From Pseudomonadota bacterium (GTDB lineage: Bacteria; Pseudomonadota; Alphaproteobacteria; Reyranellales; Reyranellaceae): DNA of 39,981 nucleotides. Made by a program: the position numbers and the translations under genes. Below the pieces are notes generated by a model that had not been told where the DNA came from, did not search any database, and saw only the letters and a program-made list of their open reading frames with translations. Location of the stretch: NCBI GenBank assembly GCA_020160955.1, contig JAIUOX010000038.1:1-39981 (forward strand). The letters run 5' to 3'. This document shows positions 1 through 8,108 of this stretch, one piece after another (positions within the stretch are counted from its first letter, which is position 1; each line of letters begins with the position of its first letter).

Positions 1-1
1 C

Positions 2-1054
2 GTCAAGATCGTCCACGGCACGGCCGAGATGCTCGACGGCAAGTCGTGCCGCATCGAGACCGACACCGGCCCGCAGACCGTGCAGGCCGAGCACGTCGTG
101 CTGGCGACCGGCTCGGAGCCGACGCCGCTGCCCGGCCTGCCGTTCGGGGGCAAGGTGATCTCGTCGACCGGGGCGCTGTCGCTGGCCGAGGTGCCACGGC
201 GGCTGGTCGTGGTCGGCGGCGGCTACATCGGGCTCGAGCTGGGCACGGCGTGGGCCAAGCTCGGCGCCACCGTGACGGTGGTCGAGGCGACCGACCGGCT
301 GCTGCCGCTCTACGACGCCGACCTCGTGCGGCCGGTGGCGCGCCGGCTCAAGGCGCTGGGCATCGAGGTCCTGACCAACGCGCGCGCCGCCGGGCTGACG
401 GACGGCGGGTTGCTGCTGGCCGGCGAGAGCAAGCGCGTGCTGCCGGCCGACAAGGTGCTGGTCGCCACCGGCCGGCGGGCGCGGCTCGACGGCGCCGGGC
501 TGGAGCGGCTCGACCTGACGATGGCCGGCCGCTTCGTCGCGGTCGACGAGCGCTGCGCCACCTCGATGCGCAACGTCTGGGCGGTCGGCGATCTCACCGG
601 CGAGCCGATGCTGGCGCACCGCGCGATGGCGCAGGGCGTGGTGGTGGCCGAGTGCATCGCCGGCCAGCGCCGCACCTTCGACGCCACCGTGATCCCGGCG
701 GTGTGCTTCACCGACCCCGAGATCGTGACGGTCGGCCTGTCGCCCGACGCCGCCCGCGCCGCCGGCCGCGAGATCGTGACGGCGCAGTTCCCGTTCCAGG
801 CCAACGGCCGGGCGCTCACCATGGCGGCGGAGGAGGGCTTCGTGCGGGTGGTGGCGCGGGCCGACAACCACCTCGTGCTGGGCATCGCCGCGGTCGGCGC
901 CGGCGTCTCCGAACTGTCGGCGTCGTTCGGGCTGGCGCTCGAGATGGGCGCCCGGCTGGAGGACATCGCCGGCACCATCCATGCGCATCCCACGCTGGGC
1001 GAGGCCTTCCACGAAGCCTCGCTGCGTGCGCTCGGCGAGGCGCTGCACGTGTGA
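2..1054 (+). CDS. lpdA: Dihydrolipoyl dehydrogenase (E3), 5'-truncated by window edge
   Basis: FAD-dependent pyridine nucleotide-disulfide oxidoreductase; the E3 family reoxidises the dihydrolipoyl arm of 2-oxoacid dehydrogenase or glycine-cleavage complexes with NAD+. The reading frame is open from base 2, giving 350 visible residues. Visible are the end of the FAD domain (LATGSEP), the NAD-binding Rossmann motif [12 protein letters not shown], the second FAD motif (VWAVGDLTG) and the C-terminal dimerisation domain with the His-Glu active-site pair in [12 protein letters not shown]. The N-terminal FAD motif and redox CxxxxC lie outside the window, so lipoamide specificity rests on the C-terminal motif. 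The ATG at 29 is internal, not the start. The gene converges on the minus-strand kor operon, and a 26-bp palindrome begins a few bases after its stop. Mercuric reductase or another family member is less likely because of the HPT-E motif. Confidence 0.9.
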   Translation, partial: VKIVHGTAEMLDGKSCRIETDTGPQTVQAEHVVLATGSEPTPLPGLPFGGKVISSTGALSLAEVPRRLVVVGGGYIGLELGTAWAKLGATVTVVEATDRLLPLYDADLVRPVARRLKALGIEVLTNARAAGLTDGGLLLAGESKRVLPADKVLVATGRRARLDGAGLERLDLTMAGRFVAVDERCATSMRNVWAVGDLTGEPMLAHRAMAQGVVVAECIAGQRRTFDATVIPAVCFTDPEIVTVGLSPDAARAAGREIVTAQFPFQANGRALTMAAEEGFVRVVARADNHLVLGIAAVGAGVSELSASFGLALEMGARLEDIAGTIHAHPTLGEAFHEASLRALGEALHV

Positions 1055-1059
1055 GAATG

Positions 1060-1125
1060 AAAGGTCCCTCGCTGCGCTCGGGATGACAAACAAGCTGTCA
1101 TCCCGAGCGCAGCGAGGGACCCTTC
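1060..1125. repeat. Dispersed perfect palindrome, copy 1
   Basis: Two perfectly complementary 26-base arms (1063-1088 and 1096-1121) flank a 7-base loop (AACAAGC). The left arm begins GGTCCCTCGCTG and ends CGGGATGACA. The same arms, with the same outer bases (AAA before, CTTC after) but a different loop, recur at 25228-25295. Each arm is itself an imperfect palindrome (TCCC...GGGA). It begins eight bases after the lpdA stop codon. No T-run follows on the plus strand, so it does not look like an ordinary intrinsic terminator. It resembles REP-type intergenic palindromes; that class assignment is inference. Confidence 0.9.
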
Positions 1126-1137
1126 CTCAAAAAGCAG

Positions 1138-1162
1138 AAGGCCCGCCGGTGAGGCGGGCCTT
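1138..1162 (-). terminator. Intrinsic terminator of the kor operon
   Basis: A 10-bp perfect stem (AAGGCCCGCC at 1138-1147 with GGCGGGCCTT at 1153-1162) and a 5-base loop lie 24 bases past the korB stop codon. Read on the minus strand, the hairpin is followed by CTGCTTTTTG, a short T-run. This is the usual form of a Rho-independent terminator for korC-korA-korB. Confidence 0.8.
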
Positions 1163-1185
1163 CGCGGTCTTCGAGAGGGACACGA

Positions 1186-2241
1186 TCAGCGCAGTGAGGC
1201 GTTGATCTTGTCCAGCGCCGACTTGCCCGGGCAGAGGTCGGGCGTGTTGAGCGTGTTGAGCGGAGCATCGACCGTGTTGAGGTGGTGATGCAGGTCCTTC
1301 GGGCTCGGATCGACGTAGAGCAGGCCGGTGACGACCTCGCCGGCGGCGAGGCCTTCCTGGACGCGCTTCATCGCGGCGATCTTGTCGGCCGGGTCGTAGT
1401 CCTCGCCCAGCTTGCGCAGGCGCAGCACCGAGCCGTCGTGCTGCTGCACGGTGGTCAGCGTGCCCGGGTCGTACTGGGTGGTGATTTCCTCGCGGCCGGT
1501 GATGAAGTCGAGGCGGTTCAGCGCCTCGTTGTGCTCGCGCACGTAGTCGTAGCTCTTGGTCGAGCCGGCATGGTTGTTGAAGGCGACACACGGGCTGATG
1601 ACGTCGAGGAAGGCCGCGCCCTTGTGCGCCATCGCCGCCTTGATCAGCGGCACCAGCTGGTGCTTGTCGCCCGAGAACGAGCGGCCGACGAAGGTCGCGC
1701 CCATCAGGATCGCCATCGACACCATGTCGATCGGCTCGTCGTTGTTGGCGGCGCCCTTCTTGGAGATCGAGCCCTTGTCGGCGGTCGCCGAGAACTGGCC
1801 CTTGGTCAGGCCGTACACGCCGTTGTTCATGACGATGTAGGTCATGTTGACGCCGCGCCGCATGACGTGGGCGAACTGGCCGAGACCGATCGAGGCCGAA
1901 TCGCCGTCGCCCGAGACGCCGAGGTAGATCAGGTCGCGGTTGGCGAGGTTGGCGCCGGTCATCACCGACGGCATGCGGCCGTGCACGGTGTTGAAGCCGT
2001 GGCTGGCGCTGACGAAGTAGGTCGGCGACTTCGACGAGCAGCCGATGCCCGACAGCTTGGCGACCTGGTGGGGCAGGATGTCGAGCTCGAAGCAGGCCTG
2101 CACGATGGCGGCGCTGATCGAGTCGTGGCCGCAGCCGGCGCACAGCGTCGAGACCGCGCCCTCGTAGTCGCGGCGGGTGTAGCCGGCCTTGTTCTTGACC
2201 AGCGAGGGGTGGTGCAGCTTGGGCTTGGCGATGAACGTCAT
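1186..2241 (-). CDS. korB: 2-oxoacid:ferredoxin/NADP oxidoreductase, beta (TPP) subunit
   Basis: Thiamine-diphosphate subunit of a CoA-dependent 2-oxoacid oxidoreductase, 351 residues. It decarboxylates the 2-oxoacid (2-oxoglutarate by family resemblance) and passes electrons to an Fe-S cluster. The CAGCG motif (C34, C37) fits the cluster-binding start of the family. The TPP/Mg motif is GDGD 111-114 followed by NNGVYGLTKGQ 139-149; the TKGQ form is typical of KorB proteins. The ATG start overlaps the korA stop as ATGA, so translation is probably coupled. A clear intrinsic terminator follows. The protein ends with an extra C-terminal tail after the TPP domain, as in other alphaproteobacterial homologues as far as I recall. 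Substrate choice between 2-oxoglutarate, pyruvate and branched 2-oxoacids cannot be settled from sequence alone. Confidence 0.9.
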   Translation of the reverse strand: MTFIAKPKLHHPSLVKNKAGYTRRDYEGAVSTLCAGCGHDSISAAIVQACFELDILPHQVAKLSGIGCSSKSPTYFVSASHGFNTVHGRMPSVMTGANLANRDLIYLGVSGDGDSASIGLGQFAHVMRRGVNMTYIVMNNGVYGLTKGQFSATADKGSISKKGAANNDEPIDMVSMAILMGATFVGRSFSGDKHQLVPLIKAAMAHKGAAFLDVISPCVAFNNHAGSTKSYDYVREHNEALNRLDFITGREEITTQYDPGTLTTVQQHDGSVLRLRKLGEDYDPADKIAAMKRVQEGLAAGEVVTGLLYVDPSPKDLHHHLNTVDAPLNTLNTPDLCPGKSALDKINASLR

Positions 2242-4079
2242 GACGCTGCCTTCTCGAAGGAAACGACCTTGAACTGGGCGAGCTTCTTGGCGATCTCGCC
2301 GGAGATGAAGCGCGCGGTGATCGGGGTGCCGTCGTAATGCAGCACCGGCACCAGGTTGCGCGCGTCGAGCGTGAACTCGTTCATGATCATCGAGCGCAGC
2401 TGGCCGTCGCGGTTCTGCTCGACCACGAAGACGCGGTCGTGCTCGAGGATGAAGTCCTCGACCGACTGGGCGAACGGGAAGGACCGCACGCGCAGCGCGT
2501 TGACGTGGTTGCCCGCCGCCTCGAGCTGCTCGATCGCTTCTTCCATCGCCGGGCTGGTCGAGCCGAAGTAGATCACGCCGTAGCGCGACGGCTTGGGCGA
2601 CGAGTAGCGGATCGGCTGCGGCGCGATCTTGCGCGCCGTGTCGAACTTGCGCTGCAGGCGCTCCATGTTGCGGACGTAGACCGGGCCTTCCTCGGAATAG
2701 CGCGCGTACTCGTCCTTGGTCGTGCCGCGGGTGAAGTACGAGCCCTTGGTCGGGTGGGTGCCCGGGTAGGTGCGGAACGGGATGCCGTCGCCGTCGACGT
2801 CGAGGTAGCGGCCGAAGTTCTTGCCGGCCTCGAGCTCCTCGGCGGTCATCACCTTGCCGCGGTCGTAGACCCGCTTCTCGTCCCACTCGAACGGCTTGCA
2901 CAGGCGGTGGTTCATGCCGATGTCGAGGTCGGTCATGACGAACACCGGGGTCTGCAGTCGGTCGGCGAGGTCGAGCGCATCGGCGGTGAACTCGAAGCAC
3001 TCGCGCGGATCCTCGGGGAACAGCAGCACGTGCTTGGTGTCGCCGTTCGAGGCGTAGGCGCAGGACAGCAGGTCGGACTGCTGCGTGCGGGTCGGCATGC
3101 CGGTCGAGGGGCCGCCGCGCTGCACATTGACGATCACCGCCGGGACCTCGGCGAAGTAGGCCAGCCCGATGAACTCGGTCATCAGCGAGATGCCCGGACC
3201 CGAGGTCGCGGTGAAGGCGCGGGCGCCGTTCCAGCCGGCGCCGATCACCATGCCGATCGAGGCCAGCTCGTCCTCGGCCTGCACGATGGCGTAGCGCGCC
3301 TTGCCGTCCTTGTCGTGGCGCAGCTTCTTGCAATGCGCCTGGAAGCCCTCGGCGAGCGACGACGACGGCGTGATCGGGTACCAGGCGCAGACCGTGGCGC
3401 CGCCGTAGACGGCGCCGAGCGCGGCCGCGCTGTTGCCCTCGACGAAGATGCGGTCGCCGACGTTGTTGGCCGGCTTGACCTTGATCTTCACCGCCGACGG
3501 ATCGAGGTGCTGGGTCGCCCAGTCGCGGCCGAGGTTCAGCGCGCGGACGTTGGAGTCCAGGAGCTTCTCCTTGCCGCGGAACTGCTCGGAGAACAGCTTC
3601 TTGATCGCCTCGGGATCGATGTCGAGCAGCACCGACAGCGCGCCGACATAGATGATGTTCTTGAACAGCTGGCGCTGGCGGGCGTCGGTGTAGGTCGCGT
3701 TGGTGATCGCGGTCAGCGGCACGCCGATGACGTTGATGTCCTCGCGGAAGGCCGACGACGGCATCGGCTTGGTGCTGTCGTAGAACAGGTAGCCGCCCGG
3801 GCTGATCTCCTTGACGTCCTCGGCCCAGGTCTGCGGGTTCATCGCGACCATCATGTCGACGCCGCCGCGACGGCCGAGCCAGCCGCGCTCGGTGACGCGG
3901 ACCTCGTACCAGGTCGGCAGGCCCTGGATGTTGGACGGGAAGATGTTGCGCGGGCTGACCGGCACGCCCATCCGCAGGATGGAGCGGGCGAACAGCTCGT
4001 TGGCCGACGCCGAGCCCGACCCGTTGACGTTGGCGAACTTGACGACGAAGTCGTTAACGGCGGCTATTGCTTGCGGCAT
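2238..4079 (-). CDS. korA: 2-oxoacid oxidoreductase, fused gamma-alpha subunit
   Basis: 613-residue partner of KorB. The N-terminal part (about 10-190) is the gamma domain seen in pyruvate/2-oxoglutarate:ferredoxin oxidoreductases. The alpha part follows, with YPITPSS at 234-240, SGPG at 293-296 and the KorA-type QRGGPSTGMPT at 320-330. A gamma-alpha fusion in one chain is the normal layout of aerobic-type KorA, for example in mycobacteria and many alphaproteobacteria. I chose the ATG at 4079 because GGAG lies just upstream. An in-frame start at 4163 would add 28 residues encoded wholly inside korC and of unnatural composition. The gene overlaps the end of korC by 16 bases and the start of korB by 4, so the three are one translational unit. 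No frame damage is visible. Confidence 0.9.
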   Translation of the reverse strand: MPQAIAAVNDFVVKFANVNGSGSASANELFARSILRMGVPVSPRNIFPSNIQGLPTWYEVRVTERGWLGRRGGVDMMVAMNPQTWAEDVKEISPGGYLFYDSTKPMPSSAFREDINVIGVPLTAITNATYTDARQRQLFKNIIYVGALSVLLDIDPEAIKKLFSEQFRGKEKLLDSNVRALNLGRDWATQHLDPSAVKIKVKPANNVGDRIFVEGNSAAALGAVYGGATVCAWYPITPSSSLAEGFQAHCKKLRHDKDGKARYAIVQAEDELASIGMVIGAGWNGARAFTATSGPGISLMTEFIGLAYFAEVPAVIVNVQRGGPSTGMPTRTQQSDLLSCAYASNGDTKHVLLFPEDPRECFEFTADALDLADRLQTPVFVMTDLDIGMNHRLCKPFEWDEKRVYDRGKVMTAEELEAGKNFGRYLDVDGDGIPFRTYPGTHPTKGSYFTRGTTKDEYARYSEEGPVYVRNMERLQRKFDTARKIAPQPIRYSSPKPSRYGVIYFGSTSPAMEEAIEQLEAAGNHVNALRVRSFPFAQSVEDFILEHDRVFVVEQNRDGQLRSMIMNEFTLDARNLVPVLHYDGTPITARFISGEIAKKLAQFKVVSFEKAAS

Positions 4080-5875
4080 GCGTGCTCCGCGTGGGTCATC
4101 TCGATGAAATACTTGCGCATGTCCCACGCGCCCGTCGGGCAGCGTTCGGCGCACAGACCGCAATGAAGGCAGACGTCCTCGTCCTTTACCATGATGCGGC
4201 CGGTCTTGAGGTCGTTGCCGACGTAGAGGTCCTGCGTGCCGTTGAGGGCCGGCGCGTTGAGCCGGTGACGGATGTCCTTCTCCTCACCGTTCTCGGTGAA
4301 GGTGATGCAATCCATCGGGCAGATGTCGACGCAGGCGTCGCACTCGATGCACAGGTTGCCGGTGAACACCGTCTGGACGTCGCAGTTCAGGCAGCGCTGG
4401 GCTTCCTTGAAGGCGAGCATCGGGTCGAAGCCGAGCTCGACCTCGGCCATGATGTCCTTCAGCGACTCGTCCTTGGCGCGGTGCGGCACCTTGAACCGGT
4501 GGTCGACGGTCGGCGCGTTGTCGTAGCTCCACTCGTGGATGCCCATCTTCTGGCTGACGATGTTGACGCCGGGAGCGGGGCGCTCCTCGGGGTTCTCGCC
4601 CGACAGCACCTTGTGGATCGAGGTCGCCGCGTCGTGGCCGTGCGCGGCCGCCCAGATGATGTTCTTCGGACCGAACGCCGCGTCGCCGCCGAAGAAGACC
4701 TTCGGGTTGGTGCTCTGCAGCGTCGCCTCGTTGAGCTTGGGCAGGCCCCAGCGGTCGAACTCGACGCCGGCATCCTTCTCGATCCACGGGAAGGCGTTCT
4801 CCTGGCCGATCGCGACCAGGACGTCGTCGCACTCGAAATGCTGGTCGGGCTCGCCCGACGGGACCAGCGAGCGCCGGCCCTTGGCGTCGTACTCGGCGCG
4901 CACCTTCTCGAAGGTGACGCCGGTGATCTTGCCGTTCTTGTGGGTGACTTCCTTGGGCACCAGCATGTTGAGGATCGGGATGTCCTCGTTCATGGCGTCT
5001 TCCTTCTCCCAGGGAGACGCCTTCATCTCTTCGAAGCCCGAGCGGACGATCACCCTGACGTCCTTGCCGCCGAGGCGGCGCGCCGTGCGGCAGCAGTCCA
5101 TCGCGGTGTTGCCGCCGCCCAGCACGATCACGCGCTGGCCGACCGAGGTGACGTGGCCGAACGAGACCGACGACAGCCAGTCGATGCCGATGTGGATGTT
5201 GGCCGCCGCTTCCTGGCGGCCCGGCACGTCGAGCTCGCGGCCGCGCGGCGCGCCCGAGCCGACAAACACCGCGTCGTAGCCTTCGGCCAGCACGCCCTTC
5301 AGCGACTCGACGCGCTGGCGGCGGAACTCGATGTTGCCGATGCCGGTGATGAAGCCGACTTCCTCGTCGATCACCGACTCGGGCAGGCGGAAGTGCGGGA
5401 TCTGGGTGCGGATGAAGCCGCCGAGCTTGGGATCCTGCTCGTAGATGGTGATTTCGTAGCCGAGCACCGCGAGGTCGCGCGCGACCGTCAGCGACGACGG
5501 GCCGCCGCCGATGCAGGCGACGCGCTTGCCGTTCTTCGCGGGCGCCTTGGGCATGCGCGCCTTGACGTCGTCGGACTTGTAGTCGGCGGCGACGCGCTTG
5601 AGGCGGCAGATCGCGACCGGCTCGCGCTTGCCCTTGACCAGCGTCTCGTCCTCGACGCGGCTGCGGCGGCACGCCGGCTCGCACGGGCGGTCGCAGGTGC
5701 GGCCGAGGATTCCCGGGAAGACGTTGCTCTTCCAGTTGATCATGTAGGCATCCGAGTAGCGCCCGTGCGCGATCAGTCGGATGTACTCGGGGACCGGAGT
5801 GTGGGCGGGGCAGGCCCACTGGCAGTCGACGACCTTGTGGAAGTAGTCGGGGTTCTTGATGTCGGTCGGCTTCAA
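4064..5875 (-). CDS. GltD/KorC-like NAD(P)H-flavin-Fe-S electron-transfer subunit
   Basis: 603-residue protein of the glutamate-synthase-small-subunit (GltD) type with extra ferredoxin modules. In order: an N-terminal Fe-S segment with cysteines at 18, 22, 61, 65 and 69; an FAD motif CIGGGPSS near 121-128; an NAD(P)H motif VIVLGGGNTAMD near 250; and two C-terminal 4Fe-4S motifs (Cys 509/512/515/519 and 569/572/575/579). First in the kor operon, it most likely moves electrons between the KorAB Fe-S centre and NAD(P). This would resemble the KorC subunit of the NADP-linked 2-oxoglutarate oxidoreductase described from Thauera/Azoarcus. That parallel is from memory of the family and is inference. 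The start is TTG, supported by GGAG seven bases upstream. An alternative reading is a stand-alone NADPH:ferredoxin oxidoreductase. Confidence 0.85.
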   Translation of the reverse strand: MKPTDIKNPDYFHKVVDCQWACPAHTPVPEYIRLIAHGRYSDAYMINWKSNVFPGILGRTCDRPCEPACRRSRVEDETLVKGKREPVAICRLKRVAADYKSDDVKARMPKAPAKNGKRVACIGGGPSSLTVARDLAVLGYEITIYEQDPKLGGFIRTQIPHFRLPESVIDEEVGFITGIGNIEFRRQRVESLKGVLAEGYDAVFVGSGAPRGRELDVPGRQEAAANIHIGIDWLSSVSFGHVTSVGQRVIVLGGGNTAMDCCRTARRLGGKDVRVIVRSGFEEMKASPWEKEDAMNEDIPILNMLVPKEVTHKNGKITGVTFEKVRAEYDAKGRRSLVPSGEPDQHFECDDVLVAIGQENAFPWIEKDAGVEFDRWGLPKLNEATLQSTNPKVFFGGDAAFGPKNIIWAAAHGHDAATSIHKVLSGENPEERPAPGVNIVSQKMGIHEWSYDNAPTVDHRFKVPHRAKDESLKDIMAEVELGFDPMLAFKEAQRCLNCDVQTVFTGNLCIECDACVDICPMDCITFTENGEEKDIRHRLNAPALNGTQDLYVGNDLKTGRIMVKDEDVCLHCGLCAERCPTGAWDMRKYFIEMTHAEHACRKQ

Positions 5876-6024
5876 CAGAAACTCCGGACGCCCTTCAGCG
5901 GCGAGATGAATGACAGTTTACAAGAAAATGGAGGCGCATTGGGGGGATTTGCGCCCGCCCCGTCAAGAACCCTGTGCGCTAACTGCTTGGGATGGAACGA
6001 CAAAGCCACAAGGGGCGAGGGGCT
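5876..6024. other. Intergenic region upstream of the kor operon
   Basis: 149 bases between the kor operon start and the end of the AraC-type gene, both on the minus strand. It holds a 6-bp inverted repeat (GGCGCA 5933-5938, TGCGCC 5950-5955) which, read on the minus strand, is followed by TCCATTTTCTTG. That could be a weak terminator for the regulator gene. I see no convincing -35/-10 pair, although a kor promoter is expected here. Confidence 0.4.
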
Positions 6025-6825
6025 TTACCGCTCGCCGGACGGCGGATGCCGCCAGGCGCTGGGAGGCGCTCCTGCCGCCCGGCGAAACATGGCGCTGAAG
6101 GCGCTGACGCTGTCGTACCCGAGGTCGAGCGCGACCTGGGTCACCGGCGCGCCGCCGGCCAGCCGTCCCATCGCCTCGAGCACGCGCGCCTGCTGGCGCC
6201 ACGCGCCGAAGCTGAGGCCGGTCTCGCGCTGGAAGCGGCGGGCCAGCGTGCGCGCGCTGGCGTTCAGCGGACGGGCCCAGGCGGCCAGCGGGCGCGGATC
6301 GCCCGGCGCGTCGAGCAGGGCCTGGCAGACGCCGCGCAGGCGGGCATCGGCCGGCATCGGCAACTGCAGCGGCAACGACCGCAGCCCGCGCAGCTCGGCC
6401 AGGATCAGCGCCACGACGTGGCCGGCCGGCCCGTGCTCGTCGTACTGCAGCGGCAGCTCGGTGGCGCGCACGATCAGCTCGCGCAGCAGCGGCGACACCG
6501 GCAGGACGCGGCAGCTGTCGGGCATGAACGGGGCGGCGTCGTCGCGCAGGTACAGGGTGCGCATGGTGACGTCGGACAGCATGGCGATCGCGTGCTCGAT
6601 GCCGGCCGGCATCCACAGCGCGCGCTGCGGTGGCACGACCCAGACGCCGCTGGCGGTCGAGACCCGCATGGTGCCATCGGTGGCGTGGATCAGCTGGGCG
6701 CGCTCGTGGCGATGCGGCACCACCGTGAAGCCGGCGGCGAAATCCTTGGGCATCGCGGCGACCGCCCGCGGGACCTTCTGGTAGTCTTGGGGATCGGTGG
6801 AGCGGGGTTGTCCATTTCGCGACAT
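6025..6825 (-). CDS. AraC-family transcriptional regulator with cupin sensor domain
   Basis: 266 residues. The N-terminal half has the cupin-type ligand domain of AraC regulators (VVPHRHERAQLIHA near 35-48, then a WVVPPQRALWMPAG strand-turn). The C-terminal third holds the two helix-turn-helix units, seen around LNASARTLARRFQRETG and VALDLGYDSVSAFSAMFRR. It is divergent from an MFS transporter gene 67 bases away, a very common pairing in which the regulator controls the carrier. It also lies upstream of, and in the same direction as, the kor operon, so it could affect both. The ATG at 6825 has no strong ribosome-binding site. An internal ATG (codon 25) is possible but would leave the cupin domain intact, so the start is uncertain by about 24 codons. 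Confidence 0.88.
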   Translation of the reverse strand: MSRNGQPRSTDPQDYQKVPRAVAAMPKDFAAGFTVVPHRHERAQLIHATDGTMRVSTASGVWVVPPQRALWMPAGIEHAIAMLSDVTMRTLYLRDDAAPFMPDSCRVLPVSPLLRELIVRATELPLQYDEHGPAGHVVALILAELRGLRSLPLQLPMPADARLRGVCQALLDAPGDPRPLAAWARPLNASARTLARRFQRETGLSFGAWRQQARVLEAMGRLAGGAPVTQVALDLGYDSVSAFSAMFRRAAGAPPSAWRHPPSGER

Positions 6826-6849
6826 AAGTTGGCAAGCTAGCGCAAGACA

Positions 6850-6861
6850 GACACGGGTGTC
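6850..6861. promoter_or_regulatory. Possible operator between AraC gene and MFS gene
   Basis: A small perfect inverted repeat, GACAC-GG-GTGTC, sits in the 67-base divergent gap, 32 bases before the MFS start codon. Its place between an AraC-type gene and its likely target makes it a candidate regulator-binding site. AraC proteins more often use direct repeats, so the assignment is weak. Confidence 0.3.
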
Positions 6862-6892
6862 ACGGTTACCCTTGGCACAGGAGGAAACGAGA

Positions 6893-8080
6893 ATGAGTCA
6901 CACGAGCCCGACCTCGATCCTGCTGAACATCGGCCACGCCATGGATCACTGGATCCTGGTGGTGTTCGCCTACAGCTGGGGCGTGATCGCCGGCGTCTGG
7001 GGCGTCGAGTGGACCGAGCTGACGCCGTTCAACTACGGCGCGCTGTTCATGTTCGGCGCCGGCTCGATCCTGAGCGGCCGGCTGGGCGACCTGTGGGGCC
7101 GCTGGATCATGATGGTGATCTTCTTTGCCGGCATGGGCGTCTCGGCGCTGCTGATCGCGCTGTGCACCAACAAGTGGCAGATCGGCATCGCGCTCACCCT
7201 GATGGGCGCCTTCGCCTCGATCTACCACCCGGTGGGCATCCCGATGCTGGTGCAGAAGGCCAAGAACCCGGGCTTCACGATCGGCGTCAACGGCCTGGCC
7301 GGCAACATGGGCATCGCCATCGCCGCCGGCGTGTCGGTCTACATCGCCCAGCGCTTCGGCTGGCAGATGGCCTACATCATCCCCGGCGTGATCTGCCTGG
7401 TCTGCGCCGTCGCCTTCGTGGCGCTGGTGCCGCGCGAGGACAGCGCGCCGGCGCAGCGCAAGGCCAAGATGAACGACCTGCCCAAGGCGATGATGGCGCG
7501 CGTCTTCGCGATCATGACCTTCACCGCGGTGACCGGCAGCATCGTCTTCAACTTCACCACCAACGGCAACGGCGAGCTGCTGCGCGAGCGCGTCAAGGGC
7601 GCGGTGCAGGACCCGGCCGAGCTGGCGCTCATGCTGTTCGTGATCTTCTCGCTGGCCTCGTTCGCCCAGCTGGTGGTCGGCAAGATGATCGACCGCTTCC
7701 CGCTGAAGTCGATCTACGTGCCGATCGTGCTGATGCAGGTGCCGCTGTTCCTGCTCGCCTCGCAGGTCCAGGACTGGGCGCTGTTCGTGGTGGCGATCGG
7801 CTACATGCTGCTGGTGTTCGGCGCCATCCCGTTCACCGACGCGATGGTCGTGAAGTACATCGACGACCGCATGCGCAGCCGCGTCACCGGCGCGCGCCTC
7901 GCGATCGGCTTCGGCATCAGTTCCATCGTGGTGGCGCTGATCGGCCCGACCGTGAAGGCGGCCGGCTTCCCGGTGGTGCTGATGGTGCTGGCCGGGGTGT
8001 CGCTGGCCGGCGCGATCGCGCTGGCCTTCCTGCCGGGCGACCGCGACATGAGCCGTGCGGTGCTGAAGCCGGCGGAGTAG
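6893..8080 (+). CDS. MFS transporter, FSR-like
   Basis: 395-residue inner-membrane protein with about 12 hydrophobic helices. The cytoplasmic loop GRLGDLWGRW after helix 2 matches the MFS G-x-x-x-D-R/K-x-G-R-R/K pattern loosely, and SIYHPVG in helix 4 recalls the S-[IVF]-[FY]-HP motif of fosmidomycin-resistance-type (FSR) carriers. The first residues (NIGHAMDHW) also fit that group. The ATG at 6893 has AGGAGG eight bases upstream; a longer frame from 6797 would begin inside the regulator's gene. It is followed after 28 bases by a binding-protein gene and then an alkylsulfatase, all in one direction, so it may move a substrate or product of that enzyme. Import or export cannot be told from sequence. 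Confidence 0.85.
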   Translation: MSHTSPTSILLNIGHAMDHWILVVFAYSWGVIAGVWGVEWTELTPFNYGALFMFGAGSILSGRLGDLWGRWIMMVIFFAGMGVSALLIALCTNKWQIGIALTLMGAFASIYHPVGIPMLVQKAKNPGFTIGVNGLAGNMGIAIAAGVSVYIAQRFGWQMAYIIPGVICLVCAVAFVALVPREDSAPAQRKAKMNDLPKAMMARVFAIMTFTAVTGSIVFNFTTNGNGELLRERVKGAVQDPAELALMLFVIFSLASFAQLVVGKMIDRFPLKSIYVPIVLMQVPLFLLASQVQDWALFVVAIGYMLLVFGAIPFTDAMVVKYIDDRMRSRVTGARLAIGFGISSIVVALIGPTVKAAGFPVVLMVLAGVSLAGAIALAFLPGDRDMSRAVLKPAE

Positions 8081-8108
8081 TCTTCCCGCAAAGACAGGGA
8101 GGACTTCG

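Noticed and set aside
1063..1121. Palindrome as the intrinsic terminator of lpdA
   Set aside because: No T-run follows it on the plus strand, and the same element recurs as a unit elsewhere. The real T-run terminator nearby (1138-1162) points the other way.
1186..3333. korB reading extended to 3333 as a 715-residue protein
   Set aside because: The part before 2241 is out of frame with korA, Arg/Pro-rich and without motifs; korB starts at the ATGA overlap at 2241.
4067..6784. 905-codon open frame on the plus strand, opposite the kor and AraC genes
   Set aside because: It is the antisense shadow of G+C-rich genes whose minus-strand motifs (Fe-S, Rossmann, HTH) are unmistakable. Its translation is Arg/Ala/Asp/Val-rich with no recognisable domain.
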